Shown here piece by piece: positions 1-7,632 of a stretch of 19,833 bases of DNA. A program made the translations under genes and the position numbers. Under the pieces are notes generated by a model. That model was not told where the DNA came from and made no database searches. It worked only from the letters and a program-made list of their open reading frames with translations. This stretch comes from VRUE01 sp963837695 (GTDB lineage Bacteria; Actinomycetota; Thermoleophilia; Solirubrobacterales; 70-9). Location: the NCBI GenBank assembly GCA_963837695.1, contig CAWINZ010000004.1, forward strand, positions 1-19,833, read 5' to 3'. How positions within the stretch are numbered: the first letter of the stretch is position 1; the number at the start of each line of letters is the position of its first letter.

Positions 1-187
1 GCGCGTGCTGCGCACCGACCACCGCCGCCTCGGCCAGATCGAGGCCTGGCTCGGCGGAGATCCCGATCGGGCGACATTCGGGCTGGGCGCAGCGATTCAG
101 CTGGCCGGCACCGAGCTCGCCTCCCCCGCCCCCAACCTGGAGCGCCTCACCCCAGAGCTGCTGGCCTGGCTGGAGGGCGACTGGTAA
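1..187 (+). CDS. C-terminal fragment of an unrecognised protein
   Basis: An open frame runs in from the left edge and stops with TAA at 185-187. The codon before the GTG at 5 is also open, so the gene very probably starts outside the window and only about its last 60 residues are seen. The visible residues include HRRLGQIEAWL, an Ala/Gly-rich middle and a closing LLAWLEGDW. I do not recognise a family. Its last 41 nt overlap the end of the minus-strand coiled-coil gene, so the two genes are convergent. Reality is supported only by frame continuity and codon usage typical of the window. Confidence 0.5.
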   Translation, partial: RVLRTDHRRLGQIEAWLGGDPDRATFGLGAAIQLAGTELASPAPNLERLTPELLAWLEGDW

Positions 188-692
188 GCCCGAACACCAA
201 GACACTGCCCGGCGCTATGGCGCCGGCTGGCCACCCGAGGCCTGTGGGAATGACCCGCCGGCTCAGCTTGGTCACGCGCTGGTTGAGCGCCGTGACCCGG
301 GAGTCGATCGCGCCGACCTGATTTTCCAGCGAGCCCACTCGCTTTGCCAGGGCCGCGGTGCTCTGCTGGCTCGCTTCCAGCGCCTTCGTCTCGCTCTCGA
401 CCTTGTCGAGCCGGTTGGAGAGGTTGGTGACGGCGCTGCGCGATTCGCGCGCGGCCTGCTTGGCCTTACCTTGAAGCGAGCGCTGCTCGCCGGTAAGGCT
501 CGCCTCGGCGATACCGAGGCGGTCGACCAGGTTGGAGAGCTCGGTGGAGACTTCTTCGACCTGGGCGGTGCTCGCCGCGTCGTCGCTCGCGCTCTTCGCG
601 TTGAAGGCGACGACCAGCGCGACCACACCGAGCACGAGGCCGAACGCGGCGATCGCGATCAACAACCAGGACTGCCGACTTTCACTCTCCAC
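147..692 (-). CDS. Membrane-anchored coiled-coil protein, function unknown
   Basis: Reading from GTG at 692 gives 181 residues. A short polar N-terminus (VESESRQS) is followed by one hydrophobic segment at about residues 9-31. A long heptad-like region rich in Ala, Ser, Glu, Lys and Leu follows to about residue 145 (for example LSNRLDKVESETKALEASQ and KRVGSLENQVGAIDSRV). The tail is Pro/Gly-rich. This predicts a bitopic protein with an extended coiled coil, probably outside the membrane. The start at 692 is preferred over GTG at 719 because a purine-rich GAGGGGG lies 6 nt before it. It is downstream of the GtrA gene but separated by a strong hairpin, so it may be transcribed separately. No enzymatic motif is visible. 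A scaffold or wall-spanning role is only a guess. Confidence 0.7.
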   Translation of the reverse strand: MESESRQSWLLIAIAAFGLVLGVVALVVAFNAKSASDDAASTAQVEEVSTELSNLVDRLGIAEASLTGEQRSLQGKAKQAARESRSAVTNLSNRLDKVESETKALEASQQSTAALAKRVGSLENQVGAIDSRVTALNQRVTKLSRRVIPTGLGWPAGAIAPGSVLVFGLTSRPPARPAALG

Positions 693-698
693 AGGGAT

Positions 699-705
699 CC
701 CCCTC
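699..705 (-). promoter_or_regulatory. Ribosome binding site deciding the coiled-coil protein start
   Basis: On the minus strand GAGGGGG is followed by a 6-nt spacer and GTG at 692. This is one of the better Shine-Dalgarno matches in the window and favours 692 over the in-frame GTG at 719. Confidence 0.5.
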
Positions 706-731
706 GCTCGACGAGACACAGCGGCGCAACT

Positions 732-761
732 CTCTCACCTTCCGTCGGACGGAAGGGAGAG
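732..761 (-). terminator. Hairpin after the GtrA gene
   Basis: Positions 732-746 and 748-761 pair as a near-perfect inverted repeat: CTCTC with GAGAG outside and CTTCCGTC with GACGGAAG inside, about 14 pairs with one bulged A at 737 and a very short centre. It begins 2 nt beyond the GtrA stop codon in the direction of transcription. There is no clear U-run after it, so it could be a U-less terminator, an mRNA-stabilising hairpin or a protein-binding palindrome. Confidence 0.5.
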
Positions 762-763
762 GA

Positions 764-1192
764 TCAGGCAAACGTCCAGAGCTTGTTGCCCAGAAAGTTG
801 AAGGGCATCGCGACCGCGACCGCGATCGCCTGGGCGGTGAGGTCGCCCATCGAGCCGCTCGAGACGAGGACTTCGAGCACGACCAGGTTGATCAACAGGG
901 CCGCGACGCTGACGGCGAAGAAGCGCGCCGCCTGAAAGCCCGGGTGGCCGTGCCCCGCGTCGAAGGTCCAGTGCCGGTTCCAGAGAAAGTTGTTGGCGAG
1001 GGCTACGCAAAAGGCGCCGATCGCGGCGAGCAGATGGTGCAGGCCGAGGCCACCGGCGAGCAGGGCGAAGACCGCCAGGTTGATCAGGTAACCGGAGCCA
1101 CCGACGACGCCGAATTTGAGCAGCTGAAACCAGCTGTCCGGGCGACGGGCGGCGGCGCGGATGCGGTAGGCGAATTCGTAGGTGCCGCTCAT
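764..1192 (-). CDS. GtrA family polyprenyl-linked glycan flippase-like protein
   Basis: 142 residues, a normal length for the GtrA/DPMS family of four-helix membrane proteins. These are thought to flip undecaprenyl-phosphate-linked sugars or partner with glycosyltransferases. Typical features are the early FGVVGGSGYLINLAVFALL helix, the ALANNFLWNRHWTF loop after helix 2, a third helix around AALLINLVVLEVL and a closing FNFLGNKLWTF. The ATG at 1192 is chosen because it overlaps the upstream stop codon as ATGA and has GGAG 6 nt before it. The frame could open at GTG 1204, but that would overlap the upstream gene more. Translational coupling to the GT39 gene suggests it moves or presents the lipid-linked sugar that enzyme uses, probably mannose-type given the GH92 gene in the same operon (inference). 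Confidence 0.88.
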   Translation of the reverse strand: MSGTYEFAYRIRAAARRPDSWFQLLKFGVVGGSGYLINLAVFALLAGGLGLHHLLAAIGAFCVALANNFLWNRHWTFDAGHGHPGFQAARFFAVSVAALLINLVVLEVLVSSGSMGDLTAQAIAVAVAMPFNFLGNKLWTFA

Positions 1193-2673
1193 CGCCCGCT
1201 CCACGGGGGTGCTTTGGGCCCGTCGGCGACGACGGCATTGCGACCGAAACCGGTCCGTGCGTCGCGCAGGACATGGAAGGGAACTTGTTGGATGCGTGGG
1301 GACACGTAACGGATCAGCGTGAGGCGCTCCAGCCTACGACGTTCGACCGGACGGAAGCCCGGCGGCAGTCCCGGCGGCTTTCCGGCGACGACCGGCTTGC
1401 TGACCACGTCGATCTCACGAACCGGGATCACGCCCCGGTAGGCGCGGCGCGAGGGACCGCCGAGATAGAACCGCAACGGGTCGGCGGCAAGTTTCCAGGT
1501 GAGGATCGCGCGCGGTCGCCGCGGCGGCCCCAACTGCTCGGCGAGGTCGCGGAAGTCGGGGCGCTGCAGATTGGGCGTGTGGGTGACGTAGATGTCGTAG
1601 GCAAGCCAGTAGGCGCAGAGAACGACAGCGCAGACCAGGCCCAGACGGCGAGCCCCGCTGGCGGCGAACCCGATCGCGGCCACAGTCGCAAGGGGGATCA
1701 AGGCCGGCAACAAGTTGCGCTCGACGATGTAGTCCTTGCCGGCGAGCGCCACGGCAGAGGCGAGCAGCACGACGCCGAGGCCCACGACCAGACCCAGCAG
1801 CGCACCGCGCTTCTCGCGAGACGAGCCGCGCAGGGCGACGAGCAACAGGGCCACGCCGATCAGCACCGCCGGGAGCAGCGCGTAGCGCTCACGAGGGGGC
1901 TCGGCGATCACGTGACCGGTCTCCCCCGCGAGGAAGCTCACCCCGGTCTCGAAGGCACGCAGGGGGAGCGCACTGTGGTCGATCCAGCCGATGTGAGTCG
2001 GGTTGACCTGGGCTGAGATCAGCGGCAGCAGCGCCAGACCGACCGCGACGACGGCGCCCACGGCGGGCAGGACCAACCGCCACATGGATCTCATCGCGAT
2101 CAGCAGCCAAACCGCCTCGATCGCCACCGCGAAGACGGCGAAGTAGTGACTGCACAGCGCGAGTGCCGAGGCCAGCGCCCAGAGCGCCAGGTCCCGTCCC
2201 GACCAGCTGCGCAGGGCGCGGACGAAGAAGAGCAGCGCCAGCGTCCCGAAGAAGACCAGCACGGCGTAGGAGCGGGCCTCCTGCGAGTACCAGATAAGCA
2301 TCGGGTTGACGGCGAGGAGGGCAGCGGCGATCAGCCCCGCTCGGTTGCTCGCCAACTCGCGGCCGATCAGATAGGCGACCGGGATCGTCGCCGCACCGAA
2401 TAGCGCCGACAGCGAGCGCAGGCCGATCTCGCCGGTGCCGAACGCCTTCGCCCAGGCCCAGGCGAACACGTAGTACAGGGGCGGGTTGGACTCGCTGCCC
2501 TTGACCTGGCGCAGCATGTGCTCGAATTCGCCGGGGATGACGCGCGCGGCGGTGATCACCTCGTCGTGGTGGTAGCTCTGCACTCCGAGGCTGACGAAGC
2601 GGACAGCGATGCCCAGTCCGGTCAGGCCGGCAAGCACCCAGAGGACGGTCGAGTGGGTTCGGTCGCTTGTCAA
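1189..2673 (-). CDS. GT39/ArnT-like membrane glycosyltransferase
   Basis: 494 residues with many hydrophobic helices, resembling the GT-C fold protein-mannosyltransferase/ArnT family that transfers sugar from a polyprenyl-phosphate donor on the outer membrane face. The first helix (about 10-30) is followed by YHHDE (residues 34-38) in the first external loop, where the family keeps its essential acidic residue. SNPPLYY (62-68) and IWYSQEARSY a little later are further family hallmarks. The last ~130 residues form a soluble tail with only scattered hydrophobicity. The start is TTG at 2673, overlapping the GH92 stop codon as TTGA; no good Shine-Dalgarno is visible, so coupling to upstream translation is likely. 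Donor and acceptor are not determinable from sequence; mannose is suggested by context only. Confidence 0.88.
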   Translation of the reverse strand: MTSDRTHSTVLWVLAGLTGLGIAVRFVSLGVQSYHHDEVITAARVIPGEFEHMLRQVKGSESNPPLYYVFAWAWAKAFGTGEIGLRSLSALFGAATIPVAYLIGRELASNRAGLIAAALLAVNPMLIWYSQEARSYAVLVFFGTLALLFFVRALRSWSGRDLALWALASALALCSHYFAVFAVAIEAVWLLIAMRSMWRLVLPAVGAVVAVGLALLPLISAQVNPTHIGWIDHSALPLRAFETGVSFLAGETGHVIAEPPRERYALLPAVLIGVALLLVALRGSSREKRGALLGLVVGLGVVLLASAVALAGKDYIVERNLLPALIPLATVAAIGFAASGARRLGLVCAVVLCAYWLAYDIYVTHTPNLQRPDFRDLAEQLGPPRRPRAILTWKLAADPLRFYLGGPSRRAYRGVIPVREIDVVSKPVVAGKPPGLPPGFRPVERRRLERLTLIRYVSPRIQQVPFHVLRDARTGFGRNAVVADGPKAPPWSGR

Positions 2674-5126
2674 GGAGCGCAGCGGTTCGGTGGCATCGGC
2701 CGAGCGGTTCCGAAGGACGGCGGCAGCGCGGCGGCAGAAGCGCCCCAGGCGCGGACCGGCCGGGCAACGAGGCGATAGGTCAGGGTCGCACCGCGCGCCA
2801 GCGCGCAGAACGTGGTCCAGGGCCGCTCATAGGGATGGCCGTCGGCGCGCATCGACTGAATGTACGGGGCGCGGGACAGGGCGAGGGGGACGACGTGAGC
2901 TTTTCCGTGCCCGTGGCGACGCGAGCGACGCGACGCAGACGCGAGGATGCGCAGCTTGCGGCCACCCGCCAGGCGCACCGTCGCCCGCCTGAAGAGCGGG
3001 CTGCCGATCGCCAGCACGTCGGTCCCGGGGACCGCCGGGTAGAGGCCGAGCGCGCCGAGCACGTACCAGGAGGAGAGCGTGCCGAGGTCGTCGTTGCCGG
3101 GGTAGCCGTCCGGCGCCGTGCTGTAGAGCCGCAGCGCCCGTCGCACGACGGCCTGGGTCTTGTATGGCTCCCCCGCCCAGTCATACAGCCAGGGGACGTT
3201 GAGGTTGGGCTCGTTGCCGAGCAGGGCATGGTCGGCGTGCGTCGCACCGGGACCGCCGTTGAGGGCCCGCAGGAAACGGTCGAGCCTGGTCACGGCAGCG
3301 GAGCGGCCGCCGATCGCGGCGAAGAGGCCGGCGGGATCCTGCGGCACCAGCCAGGTGTACTGGGCGGAGTCGCCCTCGGCGAAGCCGGCGCCATGGAGAT
3401 TGTCGTAGTGGGGGGCGAAGCTCCCGTTTTCGAAGCGGGGCTCGATCTGACCGCTGAGCGGGTTGAGCAGATTGCGCCAGTTTCCCGAACGCGAGATGAA
3501 GGCGCGATACGCGGCCCGGTCGCCGAGTGAGCGGGCGGCGAACTGGGCGATCGAGAAGTCGTCAATCGCGTACTCGAGCGTGGTCGCCGCCGAGGCCCAG
3601 ACCGCTTCCGGATCGCCGAAAAGCGAGTTCGCGTTGCGCCGCCTCGTATCGAGGTCGAAGGGGACGTAGCCCAACGCCTTGTACTCAGCGAGGCCCTGCC
3701 GCTCGACGTAGCTGCCGTCGGCGCTGCGACAGCCTTCGGTGGCGCCCTTCAGCATCGCCCGCAGAGCGGCACCGGCATTGAAGCGCCGGGCGCCGAAGGC
3801 GGCGGCCGCGGCGATCATCGGGTCGGCCGGGTCGCCGACCATCGTCATGCTCTGCCCGTTGGCATAGGACCAGCGCGGCAGGCAGCCGCTCTCACGGGCG
3901 TCGGCCAGCATCGAGGCGACGACGTCGCTCGCGCGGCGCGGCATCAGCATCGCCAGCAGCGGGATCTGCGTGCGGTAGACGTCCCAGCCGGAGAAATCCG
4001 CGTACTGGATGCGCCCGTCCGCATGGTGCACGACGCCGTCCATGCCGATGTAGCGGCCGTCGGCGTCGCTGAAGGTGCGGGGGGCGAGAAGCGCGTGGTA
4101 GAGCGCCGTGTAGAACGTTTCGCTGTCACCCGTCCCGCCACCGCCGATCTCGATCGAGGACAGAGCGTGGTTCCAGTCGGCCTCGGCGCGAGCCCTGATG
4201 GCGCCGAACGAGGCGCTCCTGCTCTCGGCGGCGAGGTTGGCCCGCGCCCCGGCGACGCTGACGAAGGAGACGCCGACACGGACGGCGACAGTGCGGTTGC
4301 GGCGGGTGTCGAAGCTTGCGTACGCGCCCGCCTGGGCCGTGTTGGCCGCGACGGTCGAAGCTCGCTTCTGGTCGGCGGCAGCGGTGGATCCGCGTGCCAG
4401 CGTCTGGCGCTGCCAGGTGCCATAGGCGGCGAAGGGGCGACTGAAGGTCGCGGCAAAGTAGACCCGGTAGCGAGGTCGCTGGGCGCAGAAATAGCCGCTC
4501 GACGCGGAACCGGAGATTTCGCGCCGGGAGGGATCGACCCGCACTTCGGCGAGGTCGTCGGCTCTGGCGCTGCCCCCGGCGTCGATCAGGACGCTCGCGT
4601 GGGGCGAGCGGGGGAACGAGAAGCGGGCCATCCCCGTACGGGTGGTGGCGGTCAGAGCCGTCTCGATCGCGCCGCCTCCGACCGGGTTGAGGCGGACCGA
4701 GTAGAAGCCGGGCTTGGCGCGCTCGTGGGCATGGGAGAAGCCGGGCTGGAAGCGCCCGGTCAGGCCGCCACCCGCCGCCGCCGGGGAGGTGCGAATCGGC
4801 TCGGTCGTGGGCAGAAACGGGAAGTCGCCGTAGAGCGCGCACCCGGCGCCGCTCAGGTGGGTGAGGCCGAAGCCGCGGATGTGGCGGTCGCGGTAGTCGT
4901 AGCCGCCGGAGTGCCGCTCGGCGGGAACCGTGTCGGGGCCCCACTGCACCATCCCGAAGGGCGCGGTGGCGCCGGGGAAGTTGTGCCCGCCGCCGAAGGC
5001 GCCGCCCCCCGGCTCGGTGCCGGCGAAGACGCTGACCTCGTCGCCCTGCCCGACCGCCGACGCGGCCACAGGAGCGAAGGCGAGCGCGAGCAGCGCCCCC
5101 AGCGTGATGGCAGCGGCGCGCAGCAC
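2670..5126 (-). CDS. Secreted GH92 alpha-mannosidase
   Basis: About 818 residues. An N-terminal signal peptide (hydrophobic stretch 4-22, likely cleavage after ASA at 22-24) precedes the N-terminal GH92 beta-domain starting near VSVFAGTEPGGG and containing FPGATAPFGMVQWGPDT and GFGLTHLSGAG. The catalytic (alpha/alpha)6 domain has the family blocks WDVYRT (381-386), EGDSAQYTW (Glu584, matching the block reported to hold the general acid), GNEPN (637-641) and YPGNDD followed by LSSWYVLGALGLYP (GNDD 677-680, matching the calcium/base aspartate region). GH92 enzymes are calcium-dependent exo-alpha-mannosidases, usually alpha-1,2. GTG 5126 fits a leaderless start; GTG 5132 is equally in frame. A longer frame up to 5471 is rejected because it overlaps the divergent gene and buries the signal peptide. 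First gene of the coupled glycan operon. Confidence 0.9.
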   Translation of the reverse strand: MLRAAAITLGALLALAFAPVAASAVGQGDEVSVFAGTEPGGGAFGGGHNFPGATAPFGMVQWGPDTVPAERHSGGYDYRDRHIRGFGLTHLSGAGCALYGDFPFLPTTEPIRTSPAAAGGGLTGRFQPGFSHAHERAKPGFYSVRLNPVGGGAIETALTATTRTGMARFSFPRSPHASVLIDAGGSARADDLAEVRVDPSRREISGSASSGYFCAQRPRYRVYFAATFSRPFAAYGTWQRQTLARGSTAAADQKRASTVAANTAQAGAYASFDTRRNRTVAVRVGVSFVSVAGARANLAAESRSASFGAIRARAEADWNHALSSIEIGGGGTGDSETFYTALYHALLAPRTFSDADGRYIGMDGVVHHADGRIQYADFSGWDVYRTQIPLLAMLMPRRASDVVASMLADARESGCLPRWSYANGQSMTMVGDPADPMIAAAAAFGARRFNAGAALRAMLKGATEGCRSADGSYVERQGLAEYKALGYVPFDLDTRRRNANSLFGDPEAVWASAATTLEYAIDDFSIAQFAARSLGDRAAYRAFISRSGNWRNLLNPLSGQIEPRFENGSFAPHYDNLHGAGFAEGDSAQYTWLVPQDPAGLFAAIGGRSAAVTRLDRFLRALNGGPGATHADHALLGNEPNLNVPWLYDWAGEPYKTQAVVRRALRLYSTAPDGYPGNDDLGTLSSWYVLGALGLYPAVPGTDVLAIGSPLFRRATVRLAGGRKLRILASASRRSRRHGHGKAHVVPLALSRAPYIQSMRADGHPYERPWTTFCALARGATLTYRLVARPVRAWGASAAALPPSFGTARPMPPNRCAP

Positions 5127-5133
5127 CGCCACA

Positions 5134-5139
5134 ACGTTA
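5134..5139 (-). promoter_or_regulatory. Putative -10 box for the GH92 operon
   Basis: On the minus strand TAACGT ends 7 nt before GTG 5126, so transcription would begin at about the start codon. No convincing -35 element is seen. The call rests on spacing that recurs at other starts in the window. Confidence 0.35.
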
Positions 5140-5183
5140 GGGGGTCGACCCGGTGCGCCCACCGCGAACGGGTGTCCGGCACG

Positions 5184-5189
5184 TAACCT
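5184..5189 (+). promoter_or_regulatory. Putative -10 box for the gene at 5200
   Basis: TAACCT ends 10 nt before ATG 5200, giving a predicted transcript with a leader of about 3 nt. It lies in the 73-nt divergent gap shared with the GH92 operon promoter. No Shine-Dalgarno sequence precedes the ATG. Confidence 0.35.
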
Positions 5190-5199
5190 TCCGACCCCG

Positions 5200-5826
5200 A
5201 TGCGGGCCGCAATCGCCATCCTCGCAGTCATCGCGATCGCCGCCGCGGCCGCCCTGGTGGTCTCCCTGGTGGGCGGGGGCGGCAACGACGACACCGCCCG
5301 TCCGCCGCTCCCCGGCGAACCCAGCGTCGCGATCATCTCCCCCCGCAACGGCGCCCGGCAGACCAACCGCGCGGTCGTCGTCAAGGCCAGGATCCAGAAC
5401 TTCACCCTGGCGCCGCAGCACTTCGGCGGCGAACCCCAGCTGGGCGAGGGAAGCATCCGCTTCGCGCTCAACCGGGTGCCGGATTGCGTCTACCCCGGGA
5501 AACTCCAGCGCGCCGAGGAAAGCCCGCTGGGGCGCGGACGGCTGGTCGGCGCCTCGTTCGACTTCCCCCAGTACTCGGGTCCCAACGGCGTCCTCGCCGA
5601 GCGGATCGGTGCCAGCGGCAGCTACTCGCCGGCGACCCGGCCGGAGATCTACTACCACGACCTGCGGGCCGGCTTCTACCGCCTCGTCGTCACCCTCGCC
5701 CGCAACAACACCGCGACGACGCCCTACCACGCCGTCACCAACTTCCAGATCCTGCCCCGCCCCGGCCACGGGCCGAAGTGCCCGGCGGGCAAAGTCTCCA
5801 GCGCCAAGGCCGCCGCTTTCGACTGA
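5200..5826 (+). CDS. Membrane-anchored extracytoplasmic protein, unknown function
   Basis: 208 residues. A strongly hydrophobic N-terminus (about 4-24, rich in Ala, Ile and Val) is followed by a GGGGNDD linker, indicating a signal anchor or uncleaved signal peptide. The rest looks like a small beta-rich domain: it begins PSVAIISPRNGARQTNRAVVVKARIQNF, reminiscent of Ig-like or additive-binding domains, and ends with a strand pattern GFYRLVVTLARNN...YHAVTNFQI. Two cysteines (Cys96 and Cys194) could form a disulfide. I do not recognise a named family. ATG 5200 is chosen because it opens directly into the membrane segment; the longer open frame from 4930 would run through the GH92 gene. It is divergent from the GH92 operon and ends in its own terminator. 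Confidence 0.72.
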   Translation: MRAAIAILAVIAIAAAAALVVSLVGGGGNDDTARPPLPGEPSVAIISPRNGARQTNRAVVVKARIQNFTLAPQHFGGEPQLGEGSIRFALNRVPDCVYPGKLQRAEESPLGRGRLVGASFDFPQYSGPNGVLAERIGASGSYSPATRPEIYYHDLRAGFYRLVVTLARNNTATTPYHAVTNFQILPRPGHGPKCPAGKVSSAKAAAFD

Positions 5827-5843
5827 CGCAGCGGCCTTTACTT
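5806..5843 (+). terminator. Intrinsic terminator overlapping a stop codon
   Basis: AAGGCCGCCGC (5806-5816) pairs with GCAGCGGCCTT (5828-5838), an 11-nt stem with one mismatch, followed by a T-rich stretch (TTTACTTCACTTT). The TGA stop of the preceding gene (5824-5826) lies in the loop, so the left arm is coding sequence. The hairpin ends 12 nt before the -10 box of the ABC exporter operon, separating the two transcripts. Confidence 0.6.
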
Positions 5844-5850
5844 CACTTTG

Positions 5851-5856
5851 TATAGT
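5851..5856 (+). promoter_or_regulatory. Putative -10 box, leaderless ABC exporter operon
   Basis: TATAGT is followed by six bases and ATG 5863, so transcription probably starts at the A of the start codon. TATAGT is a close match to TATAAT and stands out in GC-rich DNA. There is no Shine-Dalgarno and no clear -35 hexamer. Confidence 0.5.
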
Positions 5857-5862
5857 GGCTTG

Positions 5863-7632
5863 ATGCGGACCTATCGCCGTCTGATGGGCTTTTTGCGGCC
5901 TTATCGCCGCCAGCTCTGGGGTTCGCTCGTCTTCGCCTGGCTGGCGATGGGGATGACCGTGCTGATTCCCTGGCTGATCGGCCGGGCGATCAACGCGATC
6001 GAGAACGGCGAAAAGCCCGATCTGCTGCCGCTGGCGATCGCGATCGTCCTCGCCGGCATCCTCCGCCTCGGGCTGACGATGGTGCGGCGGGTGGTCGCAG
6101 GGAAGGTCTCGCTGGCGGTCGAGTTCGACCTGCGGCAGCTGTTCTACGCGCACCTGCAGCGGCTCGAGCTGGGTTTCTTCGACTCCCAGCAGACCGGCCA
6201 GCTGATGTCGCGGGCGACGGTCGACCTGCAGTCGATCCGCTTCTTCCTCGGCTACGGCCTGATCTTCATCACCCAGAACCTGCTCACGATCGCCCTGGCC
6301 AGCGCGGTGATGTTCGTGCTCGAGCCCTGGCTGGCCCTGGTCGCCCTCGCTCCCGCCCCCTTCGTCATCTACGCCGCCTCGCGCTACAACCGCGTCTCCC
6401 GCCCGGCCGTGCAGGAGGTGCAGCAGCGGATCGCCGAGCTGACCGCCGAAGCCGAGGAGAACGTCTCCGGGATCCGCATCGTCAAGGCCTTCGCCCGCGA
6501 GGAGCACCAGTTGCACCGCTTCCGCCGCGCCGTCTCCCGCGTCTTTGACCAGAGCATCTACTCGACCCGCCTGCAGGCCACCTACTCCCCACTACTTGGG
6601 TTCCTGCCCCAGCTCGGCATCGCCCTGGTGCTGCTGATCGGCGGCCGTCAGGTGATCGCCGGCAACCTCAGCCTCGGCAACTTCACCGCCTTCTACACCT
6701 ACGTCGCGATGCTGGCCGGGCCGATGCGGATGCTGGGAATGACGCTGGGGATGGCACAGCGCGCGATCGCCTCCGGCAACCGCCTCTTCGAGATCCTCGA
6801 CCGCGAGCCGCGGATCGAGAGCCCCGCGGACGCGCCGCCGCTGCCAGCCGGCGGCGGGCGGGTCGAGATGCGCGGCGTGACCCTGCGCTACGGCGGTGGG
6901 GCAGCGGCACTCACCGGGATCGACCTGGAGGTCGAGGCCGGGCGCACGGTGGCGCTCGTCGGCCCCTCGGGCTCGGGCAAGACCAGCCTGGTCGCGCTGA
7001 TCGCCCGCCTCTATGACCCCAACGAGGGCGCAGTGGCGATCGACGGCGCCGACGTGCGCTCGGTCGACCTCGCCTCGCTGCGCTCGCAGGTCGCCTTCGT
7101 CGGCGACGACAGCTTCCTCTTCACCGCCAGCATCGCCGAGAACATCGCCTACGCGCGGCCGGGCGTGAGTCGCGCCGAGGTCGAAGCGGCGGCCCGGCGG
7201 GCCCAGGCCGACGGGTTCATCGGCGACCTGCCGGGCGGCTACGACACCCTCGTCGGCGAGCGCGGCATGACCCTCTCCGGCGGGCAGCGCCAGCGCGTCG
7301 CGATCGCCCGCGCCCTGCTCGCCGACCCGCGCATCCTGATCCTCGACGACGCCACCTCCTCGGTCGACGCGACGACCGAGACGGCGATCAAGGCCGGCCT
7401 CGGCGAAGCGATGGCGGGGCGCACCACCTTCGTGATCGCCCACCGCCTCTCGACCGTCTCGCTCGCCGACGAGGTCGTGGTCATGGACGGTGGCCGCATC
7501 GTCGATCGCGGCACCCACGAGGAGCTGCTCGAGGGCTGCGGCTTCTACCGCGAGATCGCCGAGCACGGGCTCGCCGACTCGGTCTTCTTGCAGCGCGACC
7601 TCGAGCGGCGCGAGGAGATGGCGCGGCTGTGA
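5863..7632 (+). CDS. ABC exporter half-transporter, degenerate ATP-site subunit
   Basis: 589 residues with the type IV ABC exporter layout: a six-helix transmembrane domain (about 15-310) and a nucleotide-binding domain. Walker A GPSGSGKT is at 367-374, the signature LSGGQ at 471-475, Walker B ILILD ends at Asp495, and the H-loop His is 527. Two positions depart from consensus: the residue after Walker B, normally the catalytic Glu, is Asp496 (DDATSSVD), and the Q-loop reads FVGDDSFLF, with Asp415 where Gln is usual. This is typical of the non-catalytic half of heterodimeric exporters such as TM287/288, BmrCD and LmrCD. ATG 5863 is preferred to TTG 5848 because the -10 box would lie inside the longer frame. 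Its stop overlaps the next start as GTGA, so the subunits are made together. Substrate unknown (drug, lipid or peptide export are all possible). Confidence 0.93.
   Translation: MRTYRRLMGFLRPYRRQLWGSLVFAWLAMGMTVLIPWLIGRAINAIENGEKPDLLPLAIAIVLAGILRLGLTMVRRVVAGKVSLAVEFDLRQLFYAHLQRLELGFFDSQQTGQLMSRATVDLQSIRFFLGYGLIFITQNLLTIALASAVMFVLEPWLALVALAPAPFVIYAASRYNRVSRPAVQEVQQRIAELTAEAEENVSGIRIVKAFAREEHQLHRFRRAVSRVFDQSIYSTRLQATYSPLLGFLPQLGIALVLLIGGRQVIAGNLSLGNFTAFYTYVAMLAGPMRMLGMTLGMAQRAIASGNRLFEILDREPRIESPADAPPLPAGGGRVEMRGVTLRYGGGAAALTGIDLEVEAGRTVALVGPSGSGKTSLVALIARLYDPNEGAVAIDGADVRSVDLASLRSQVAFVGDDSFLFTASIAENIAYARPGVSRAEVEAAARRAQADGFIGDLPGGYDTLVGERGMTLSGGQRQRVAIARALLADPRILILDDATSSVDATTETAIKAGLGEAMAGRTTFVIAHRLSTVSLADEVVVMDGGRIVDRGTHEELLEGCGFYREIAEHGLADSVFLQRDLERREEMARL

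Noticed and set aside
5127..5471. Upstream extension of the GH92 gene to 5471
   Set aside because: It would bury the signal peptide, overlap most of the divergent gene start and its promoter, and has no family match in the extra residues.
5137..6516. Long minus-strand open frame across the gene at 5200 and the ABC exporter start
   Set aside because: It is antisense to clear coding sequence and shows only shadow-frame composition.
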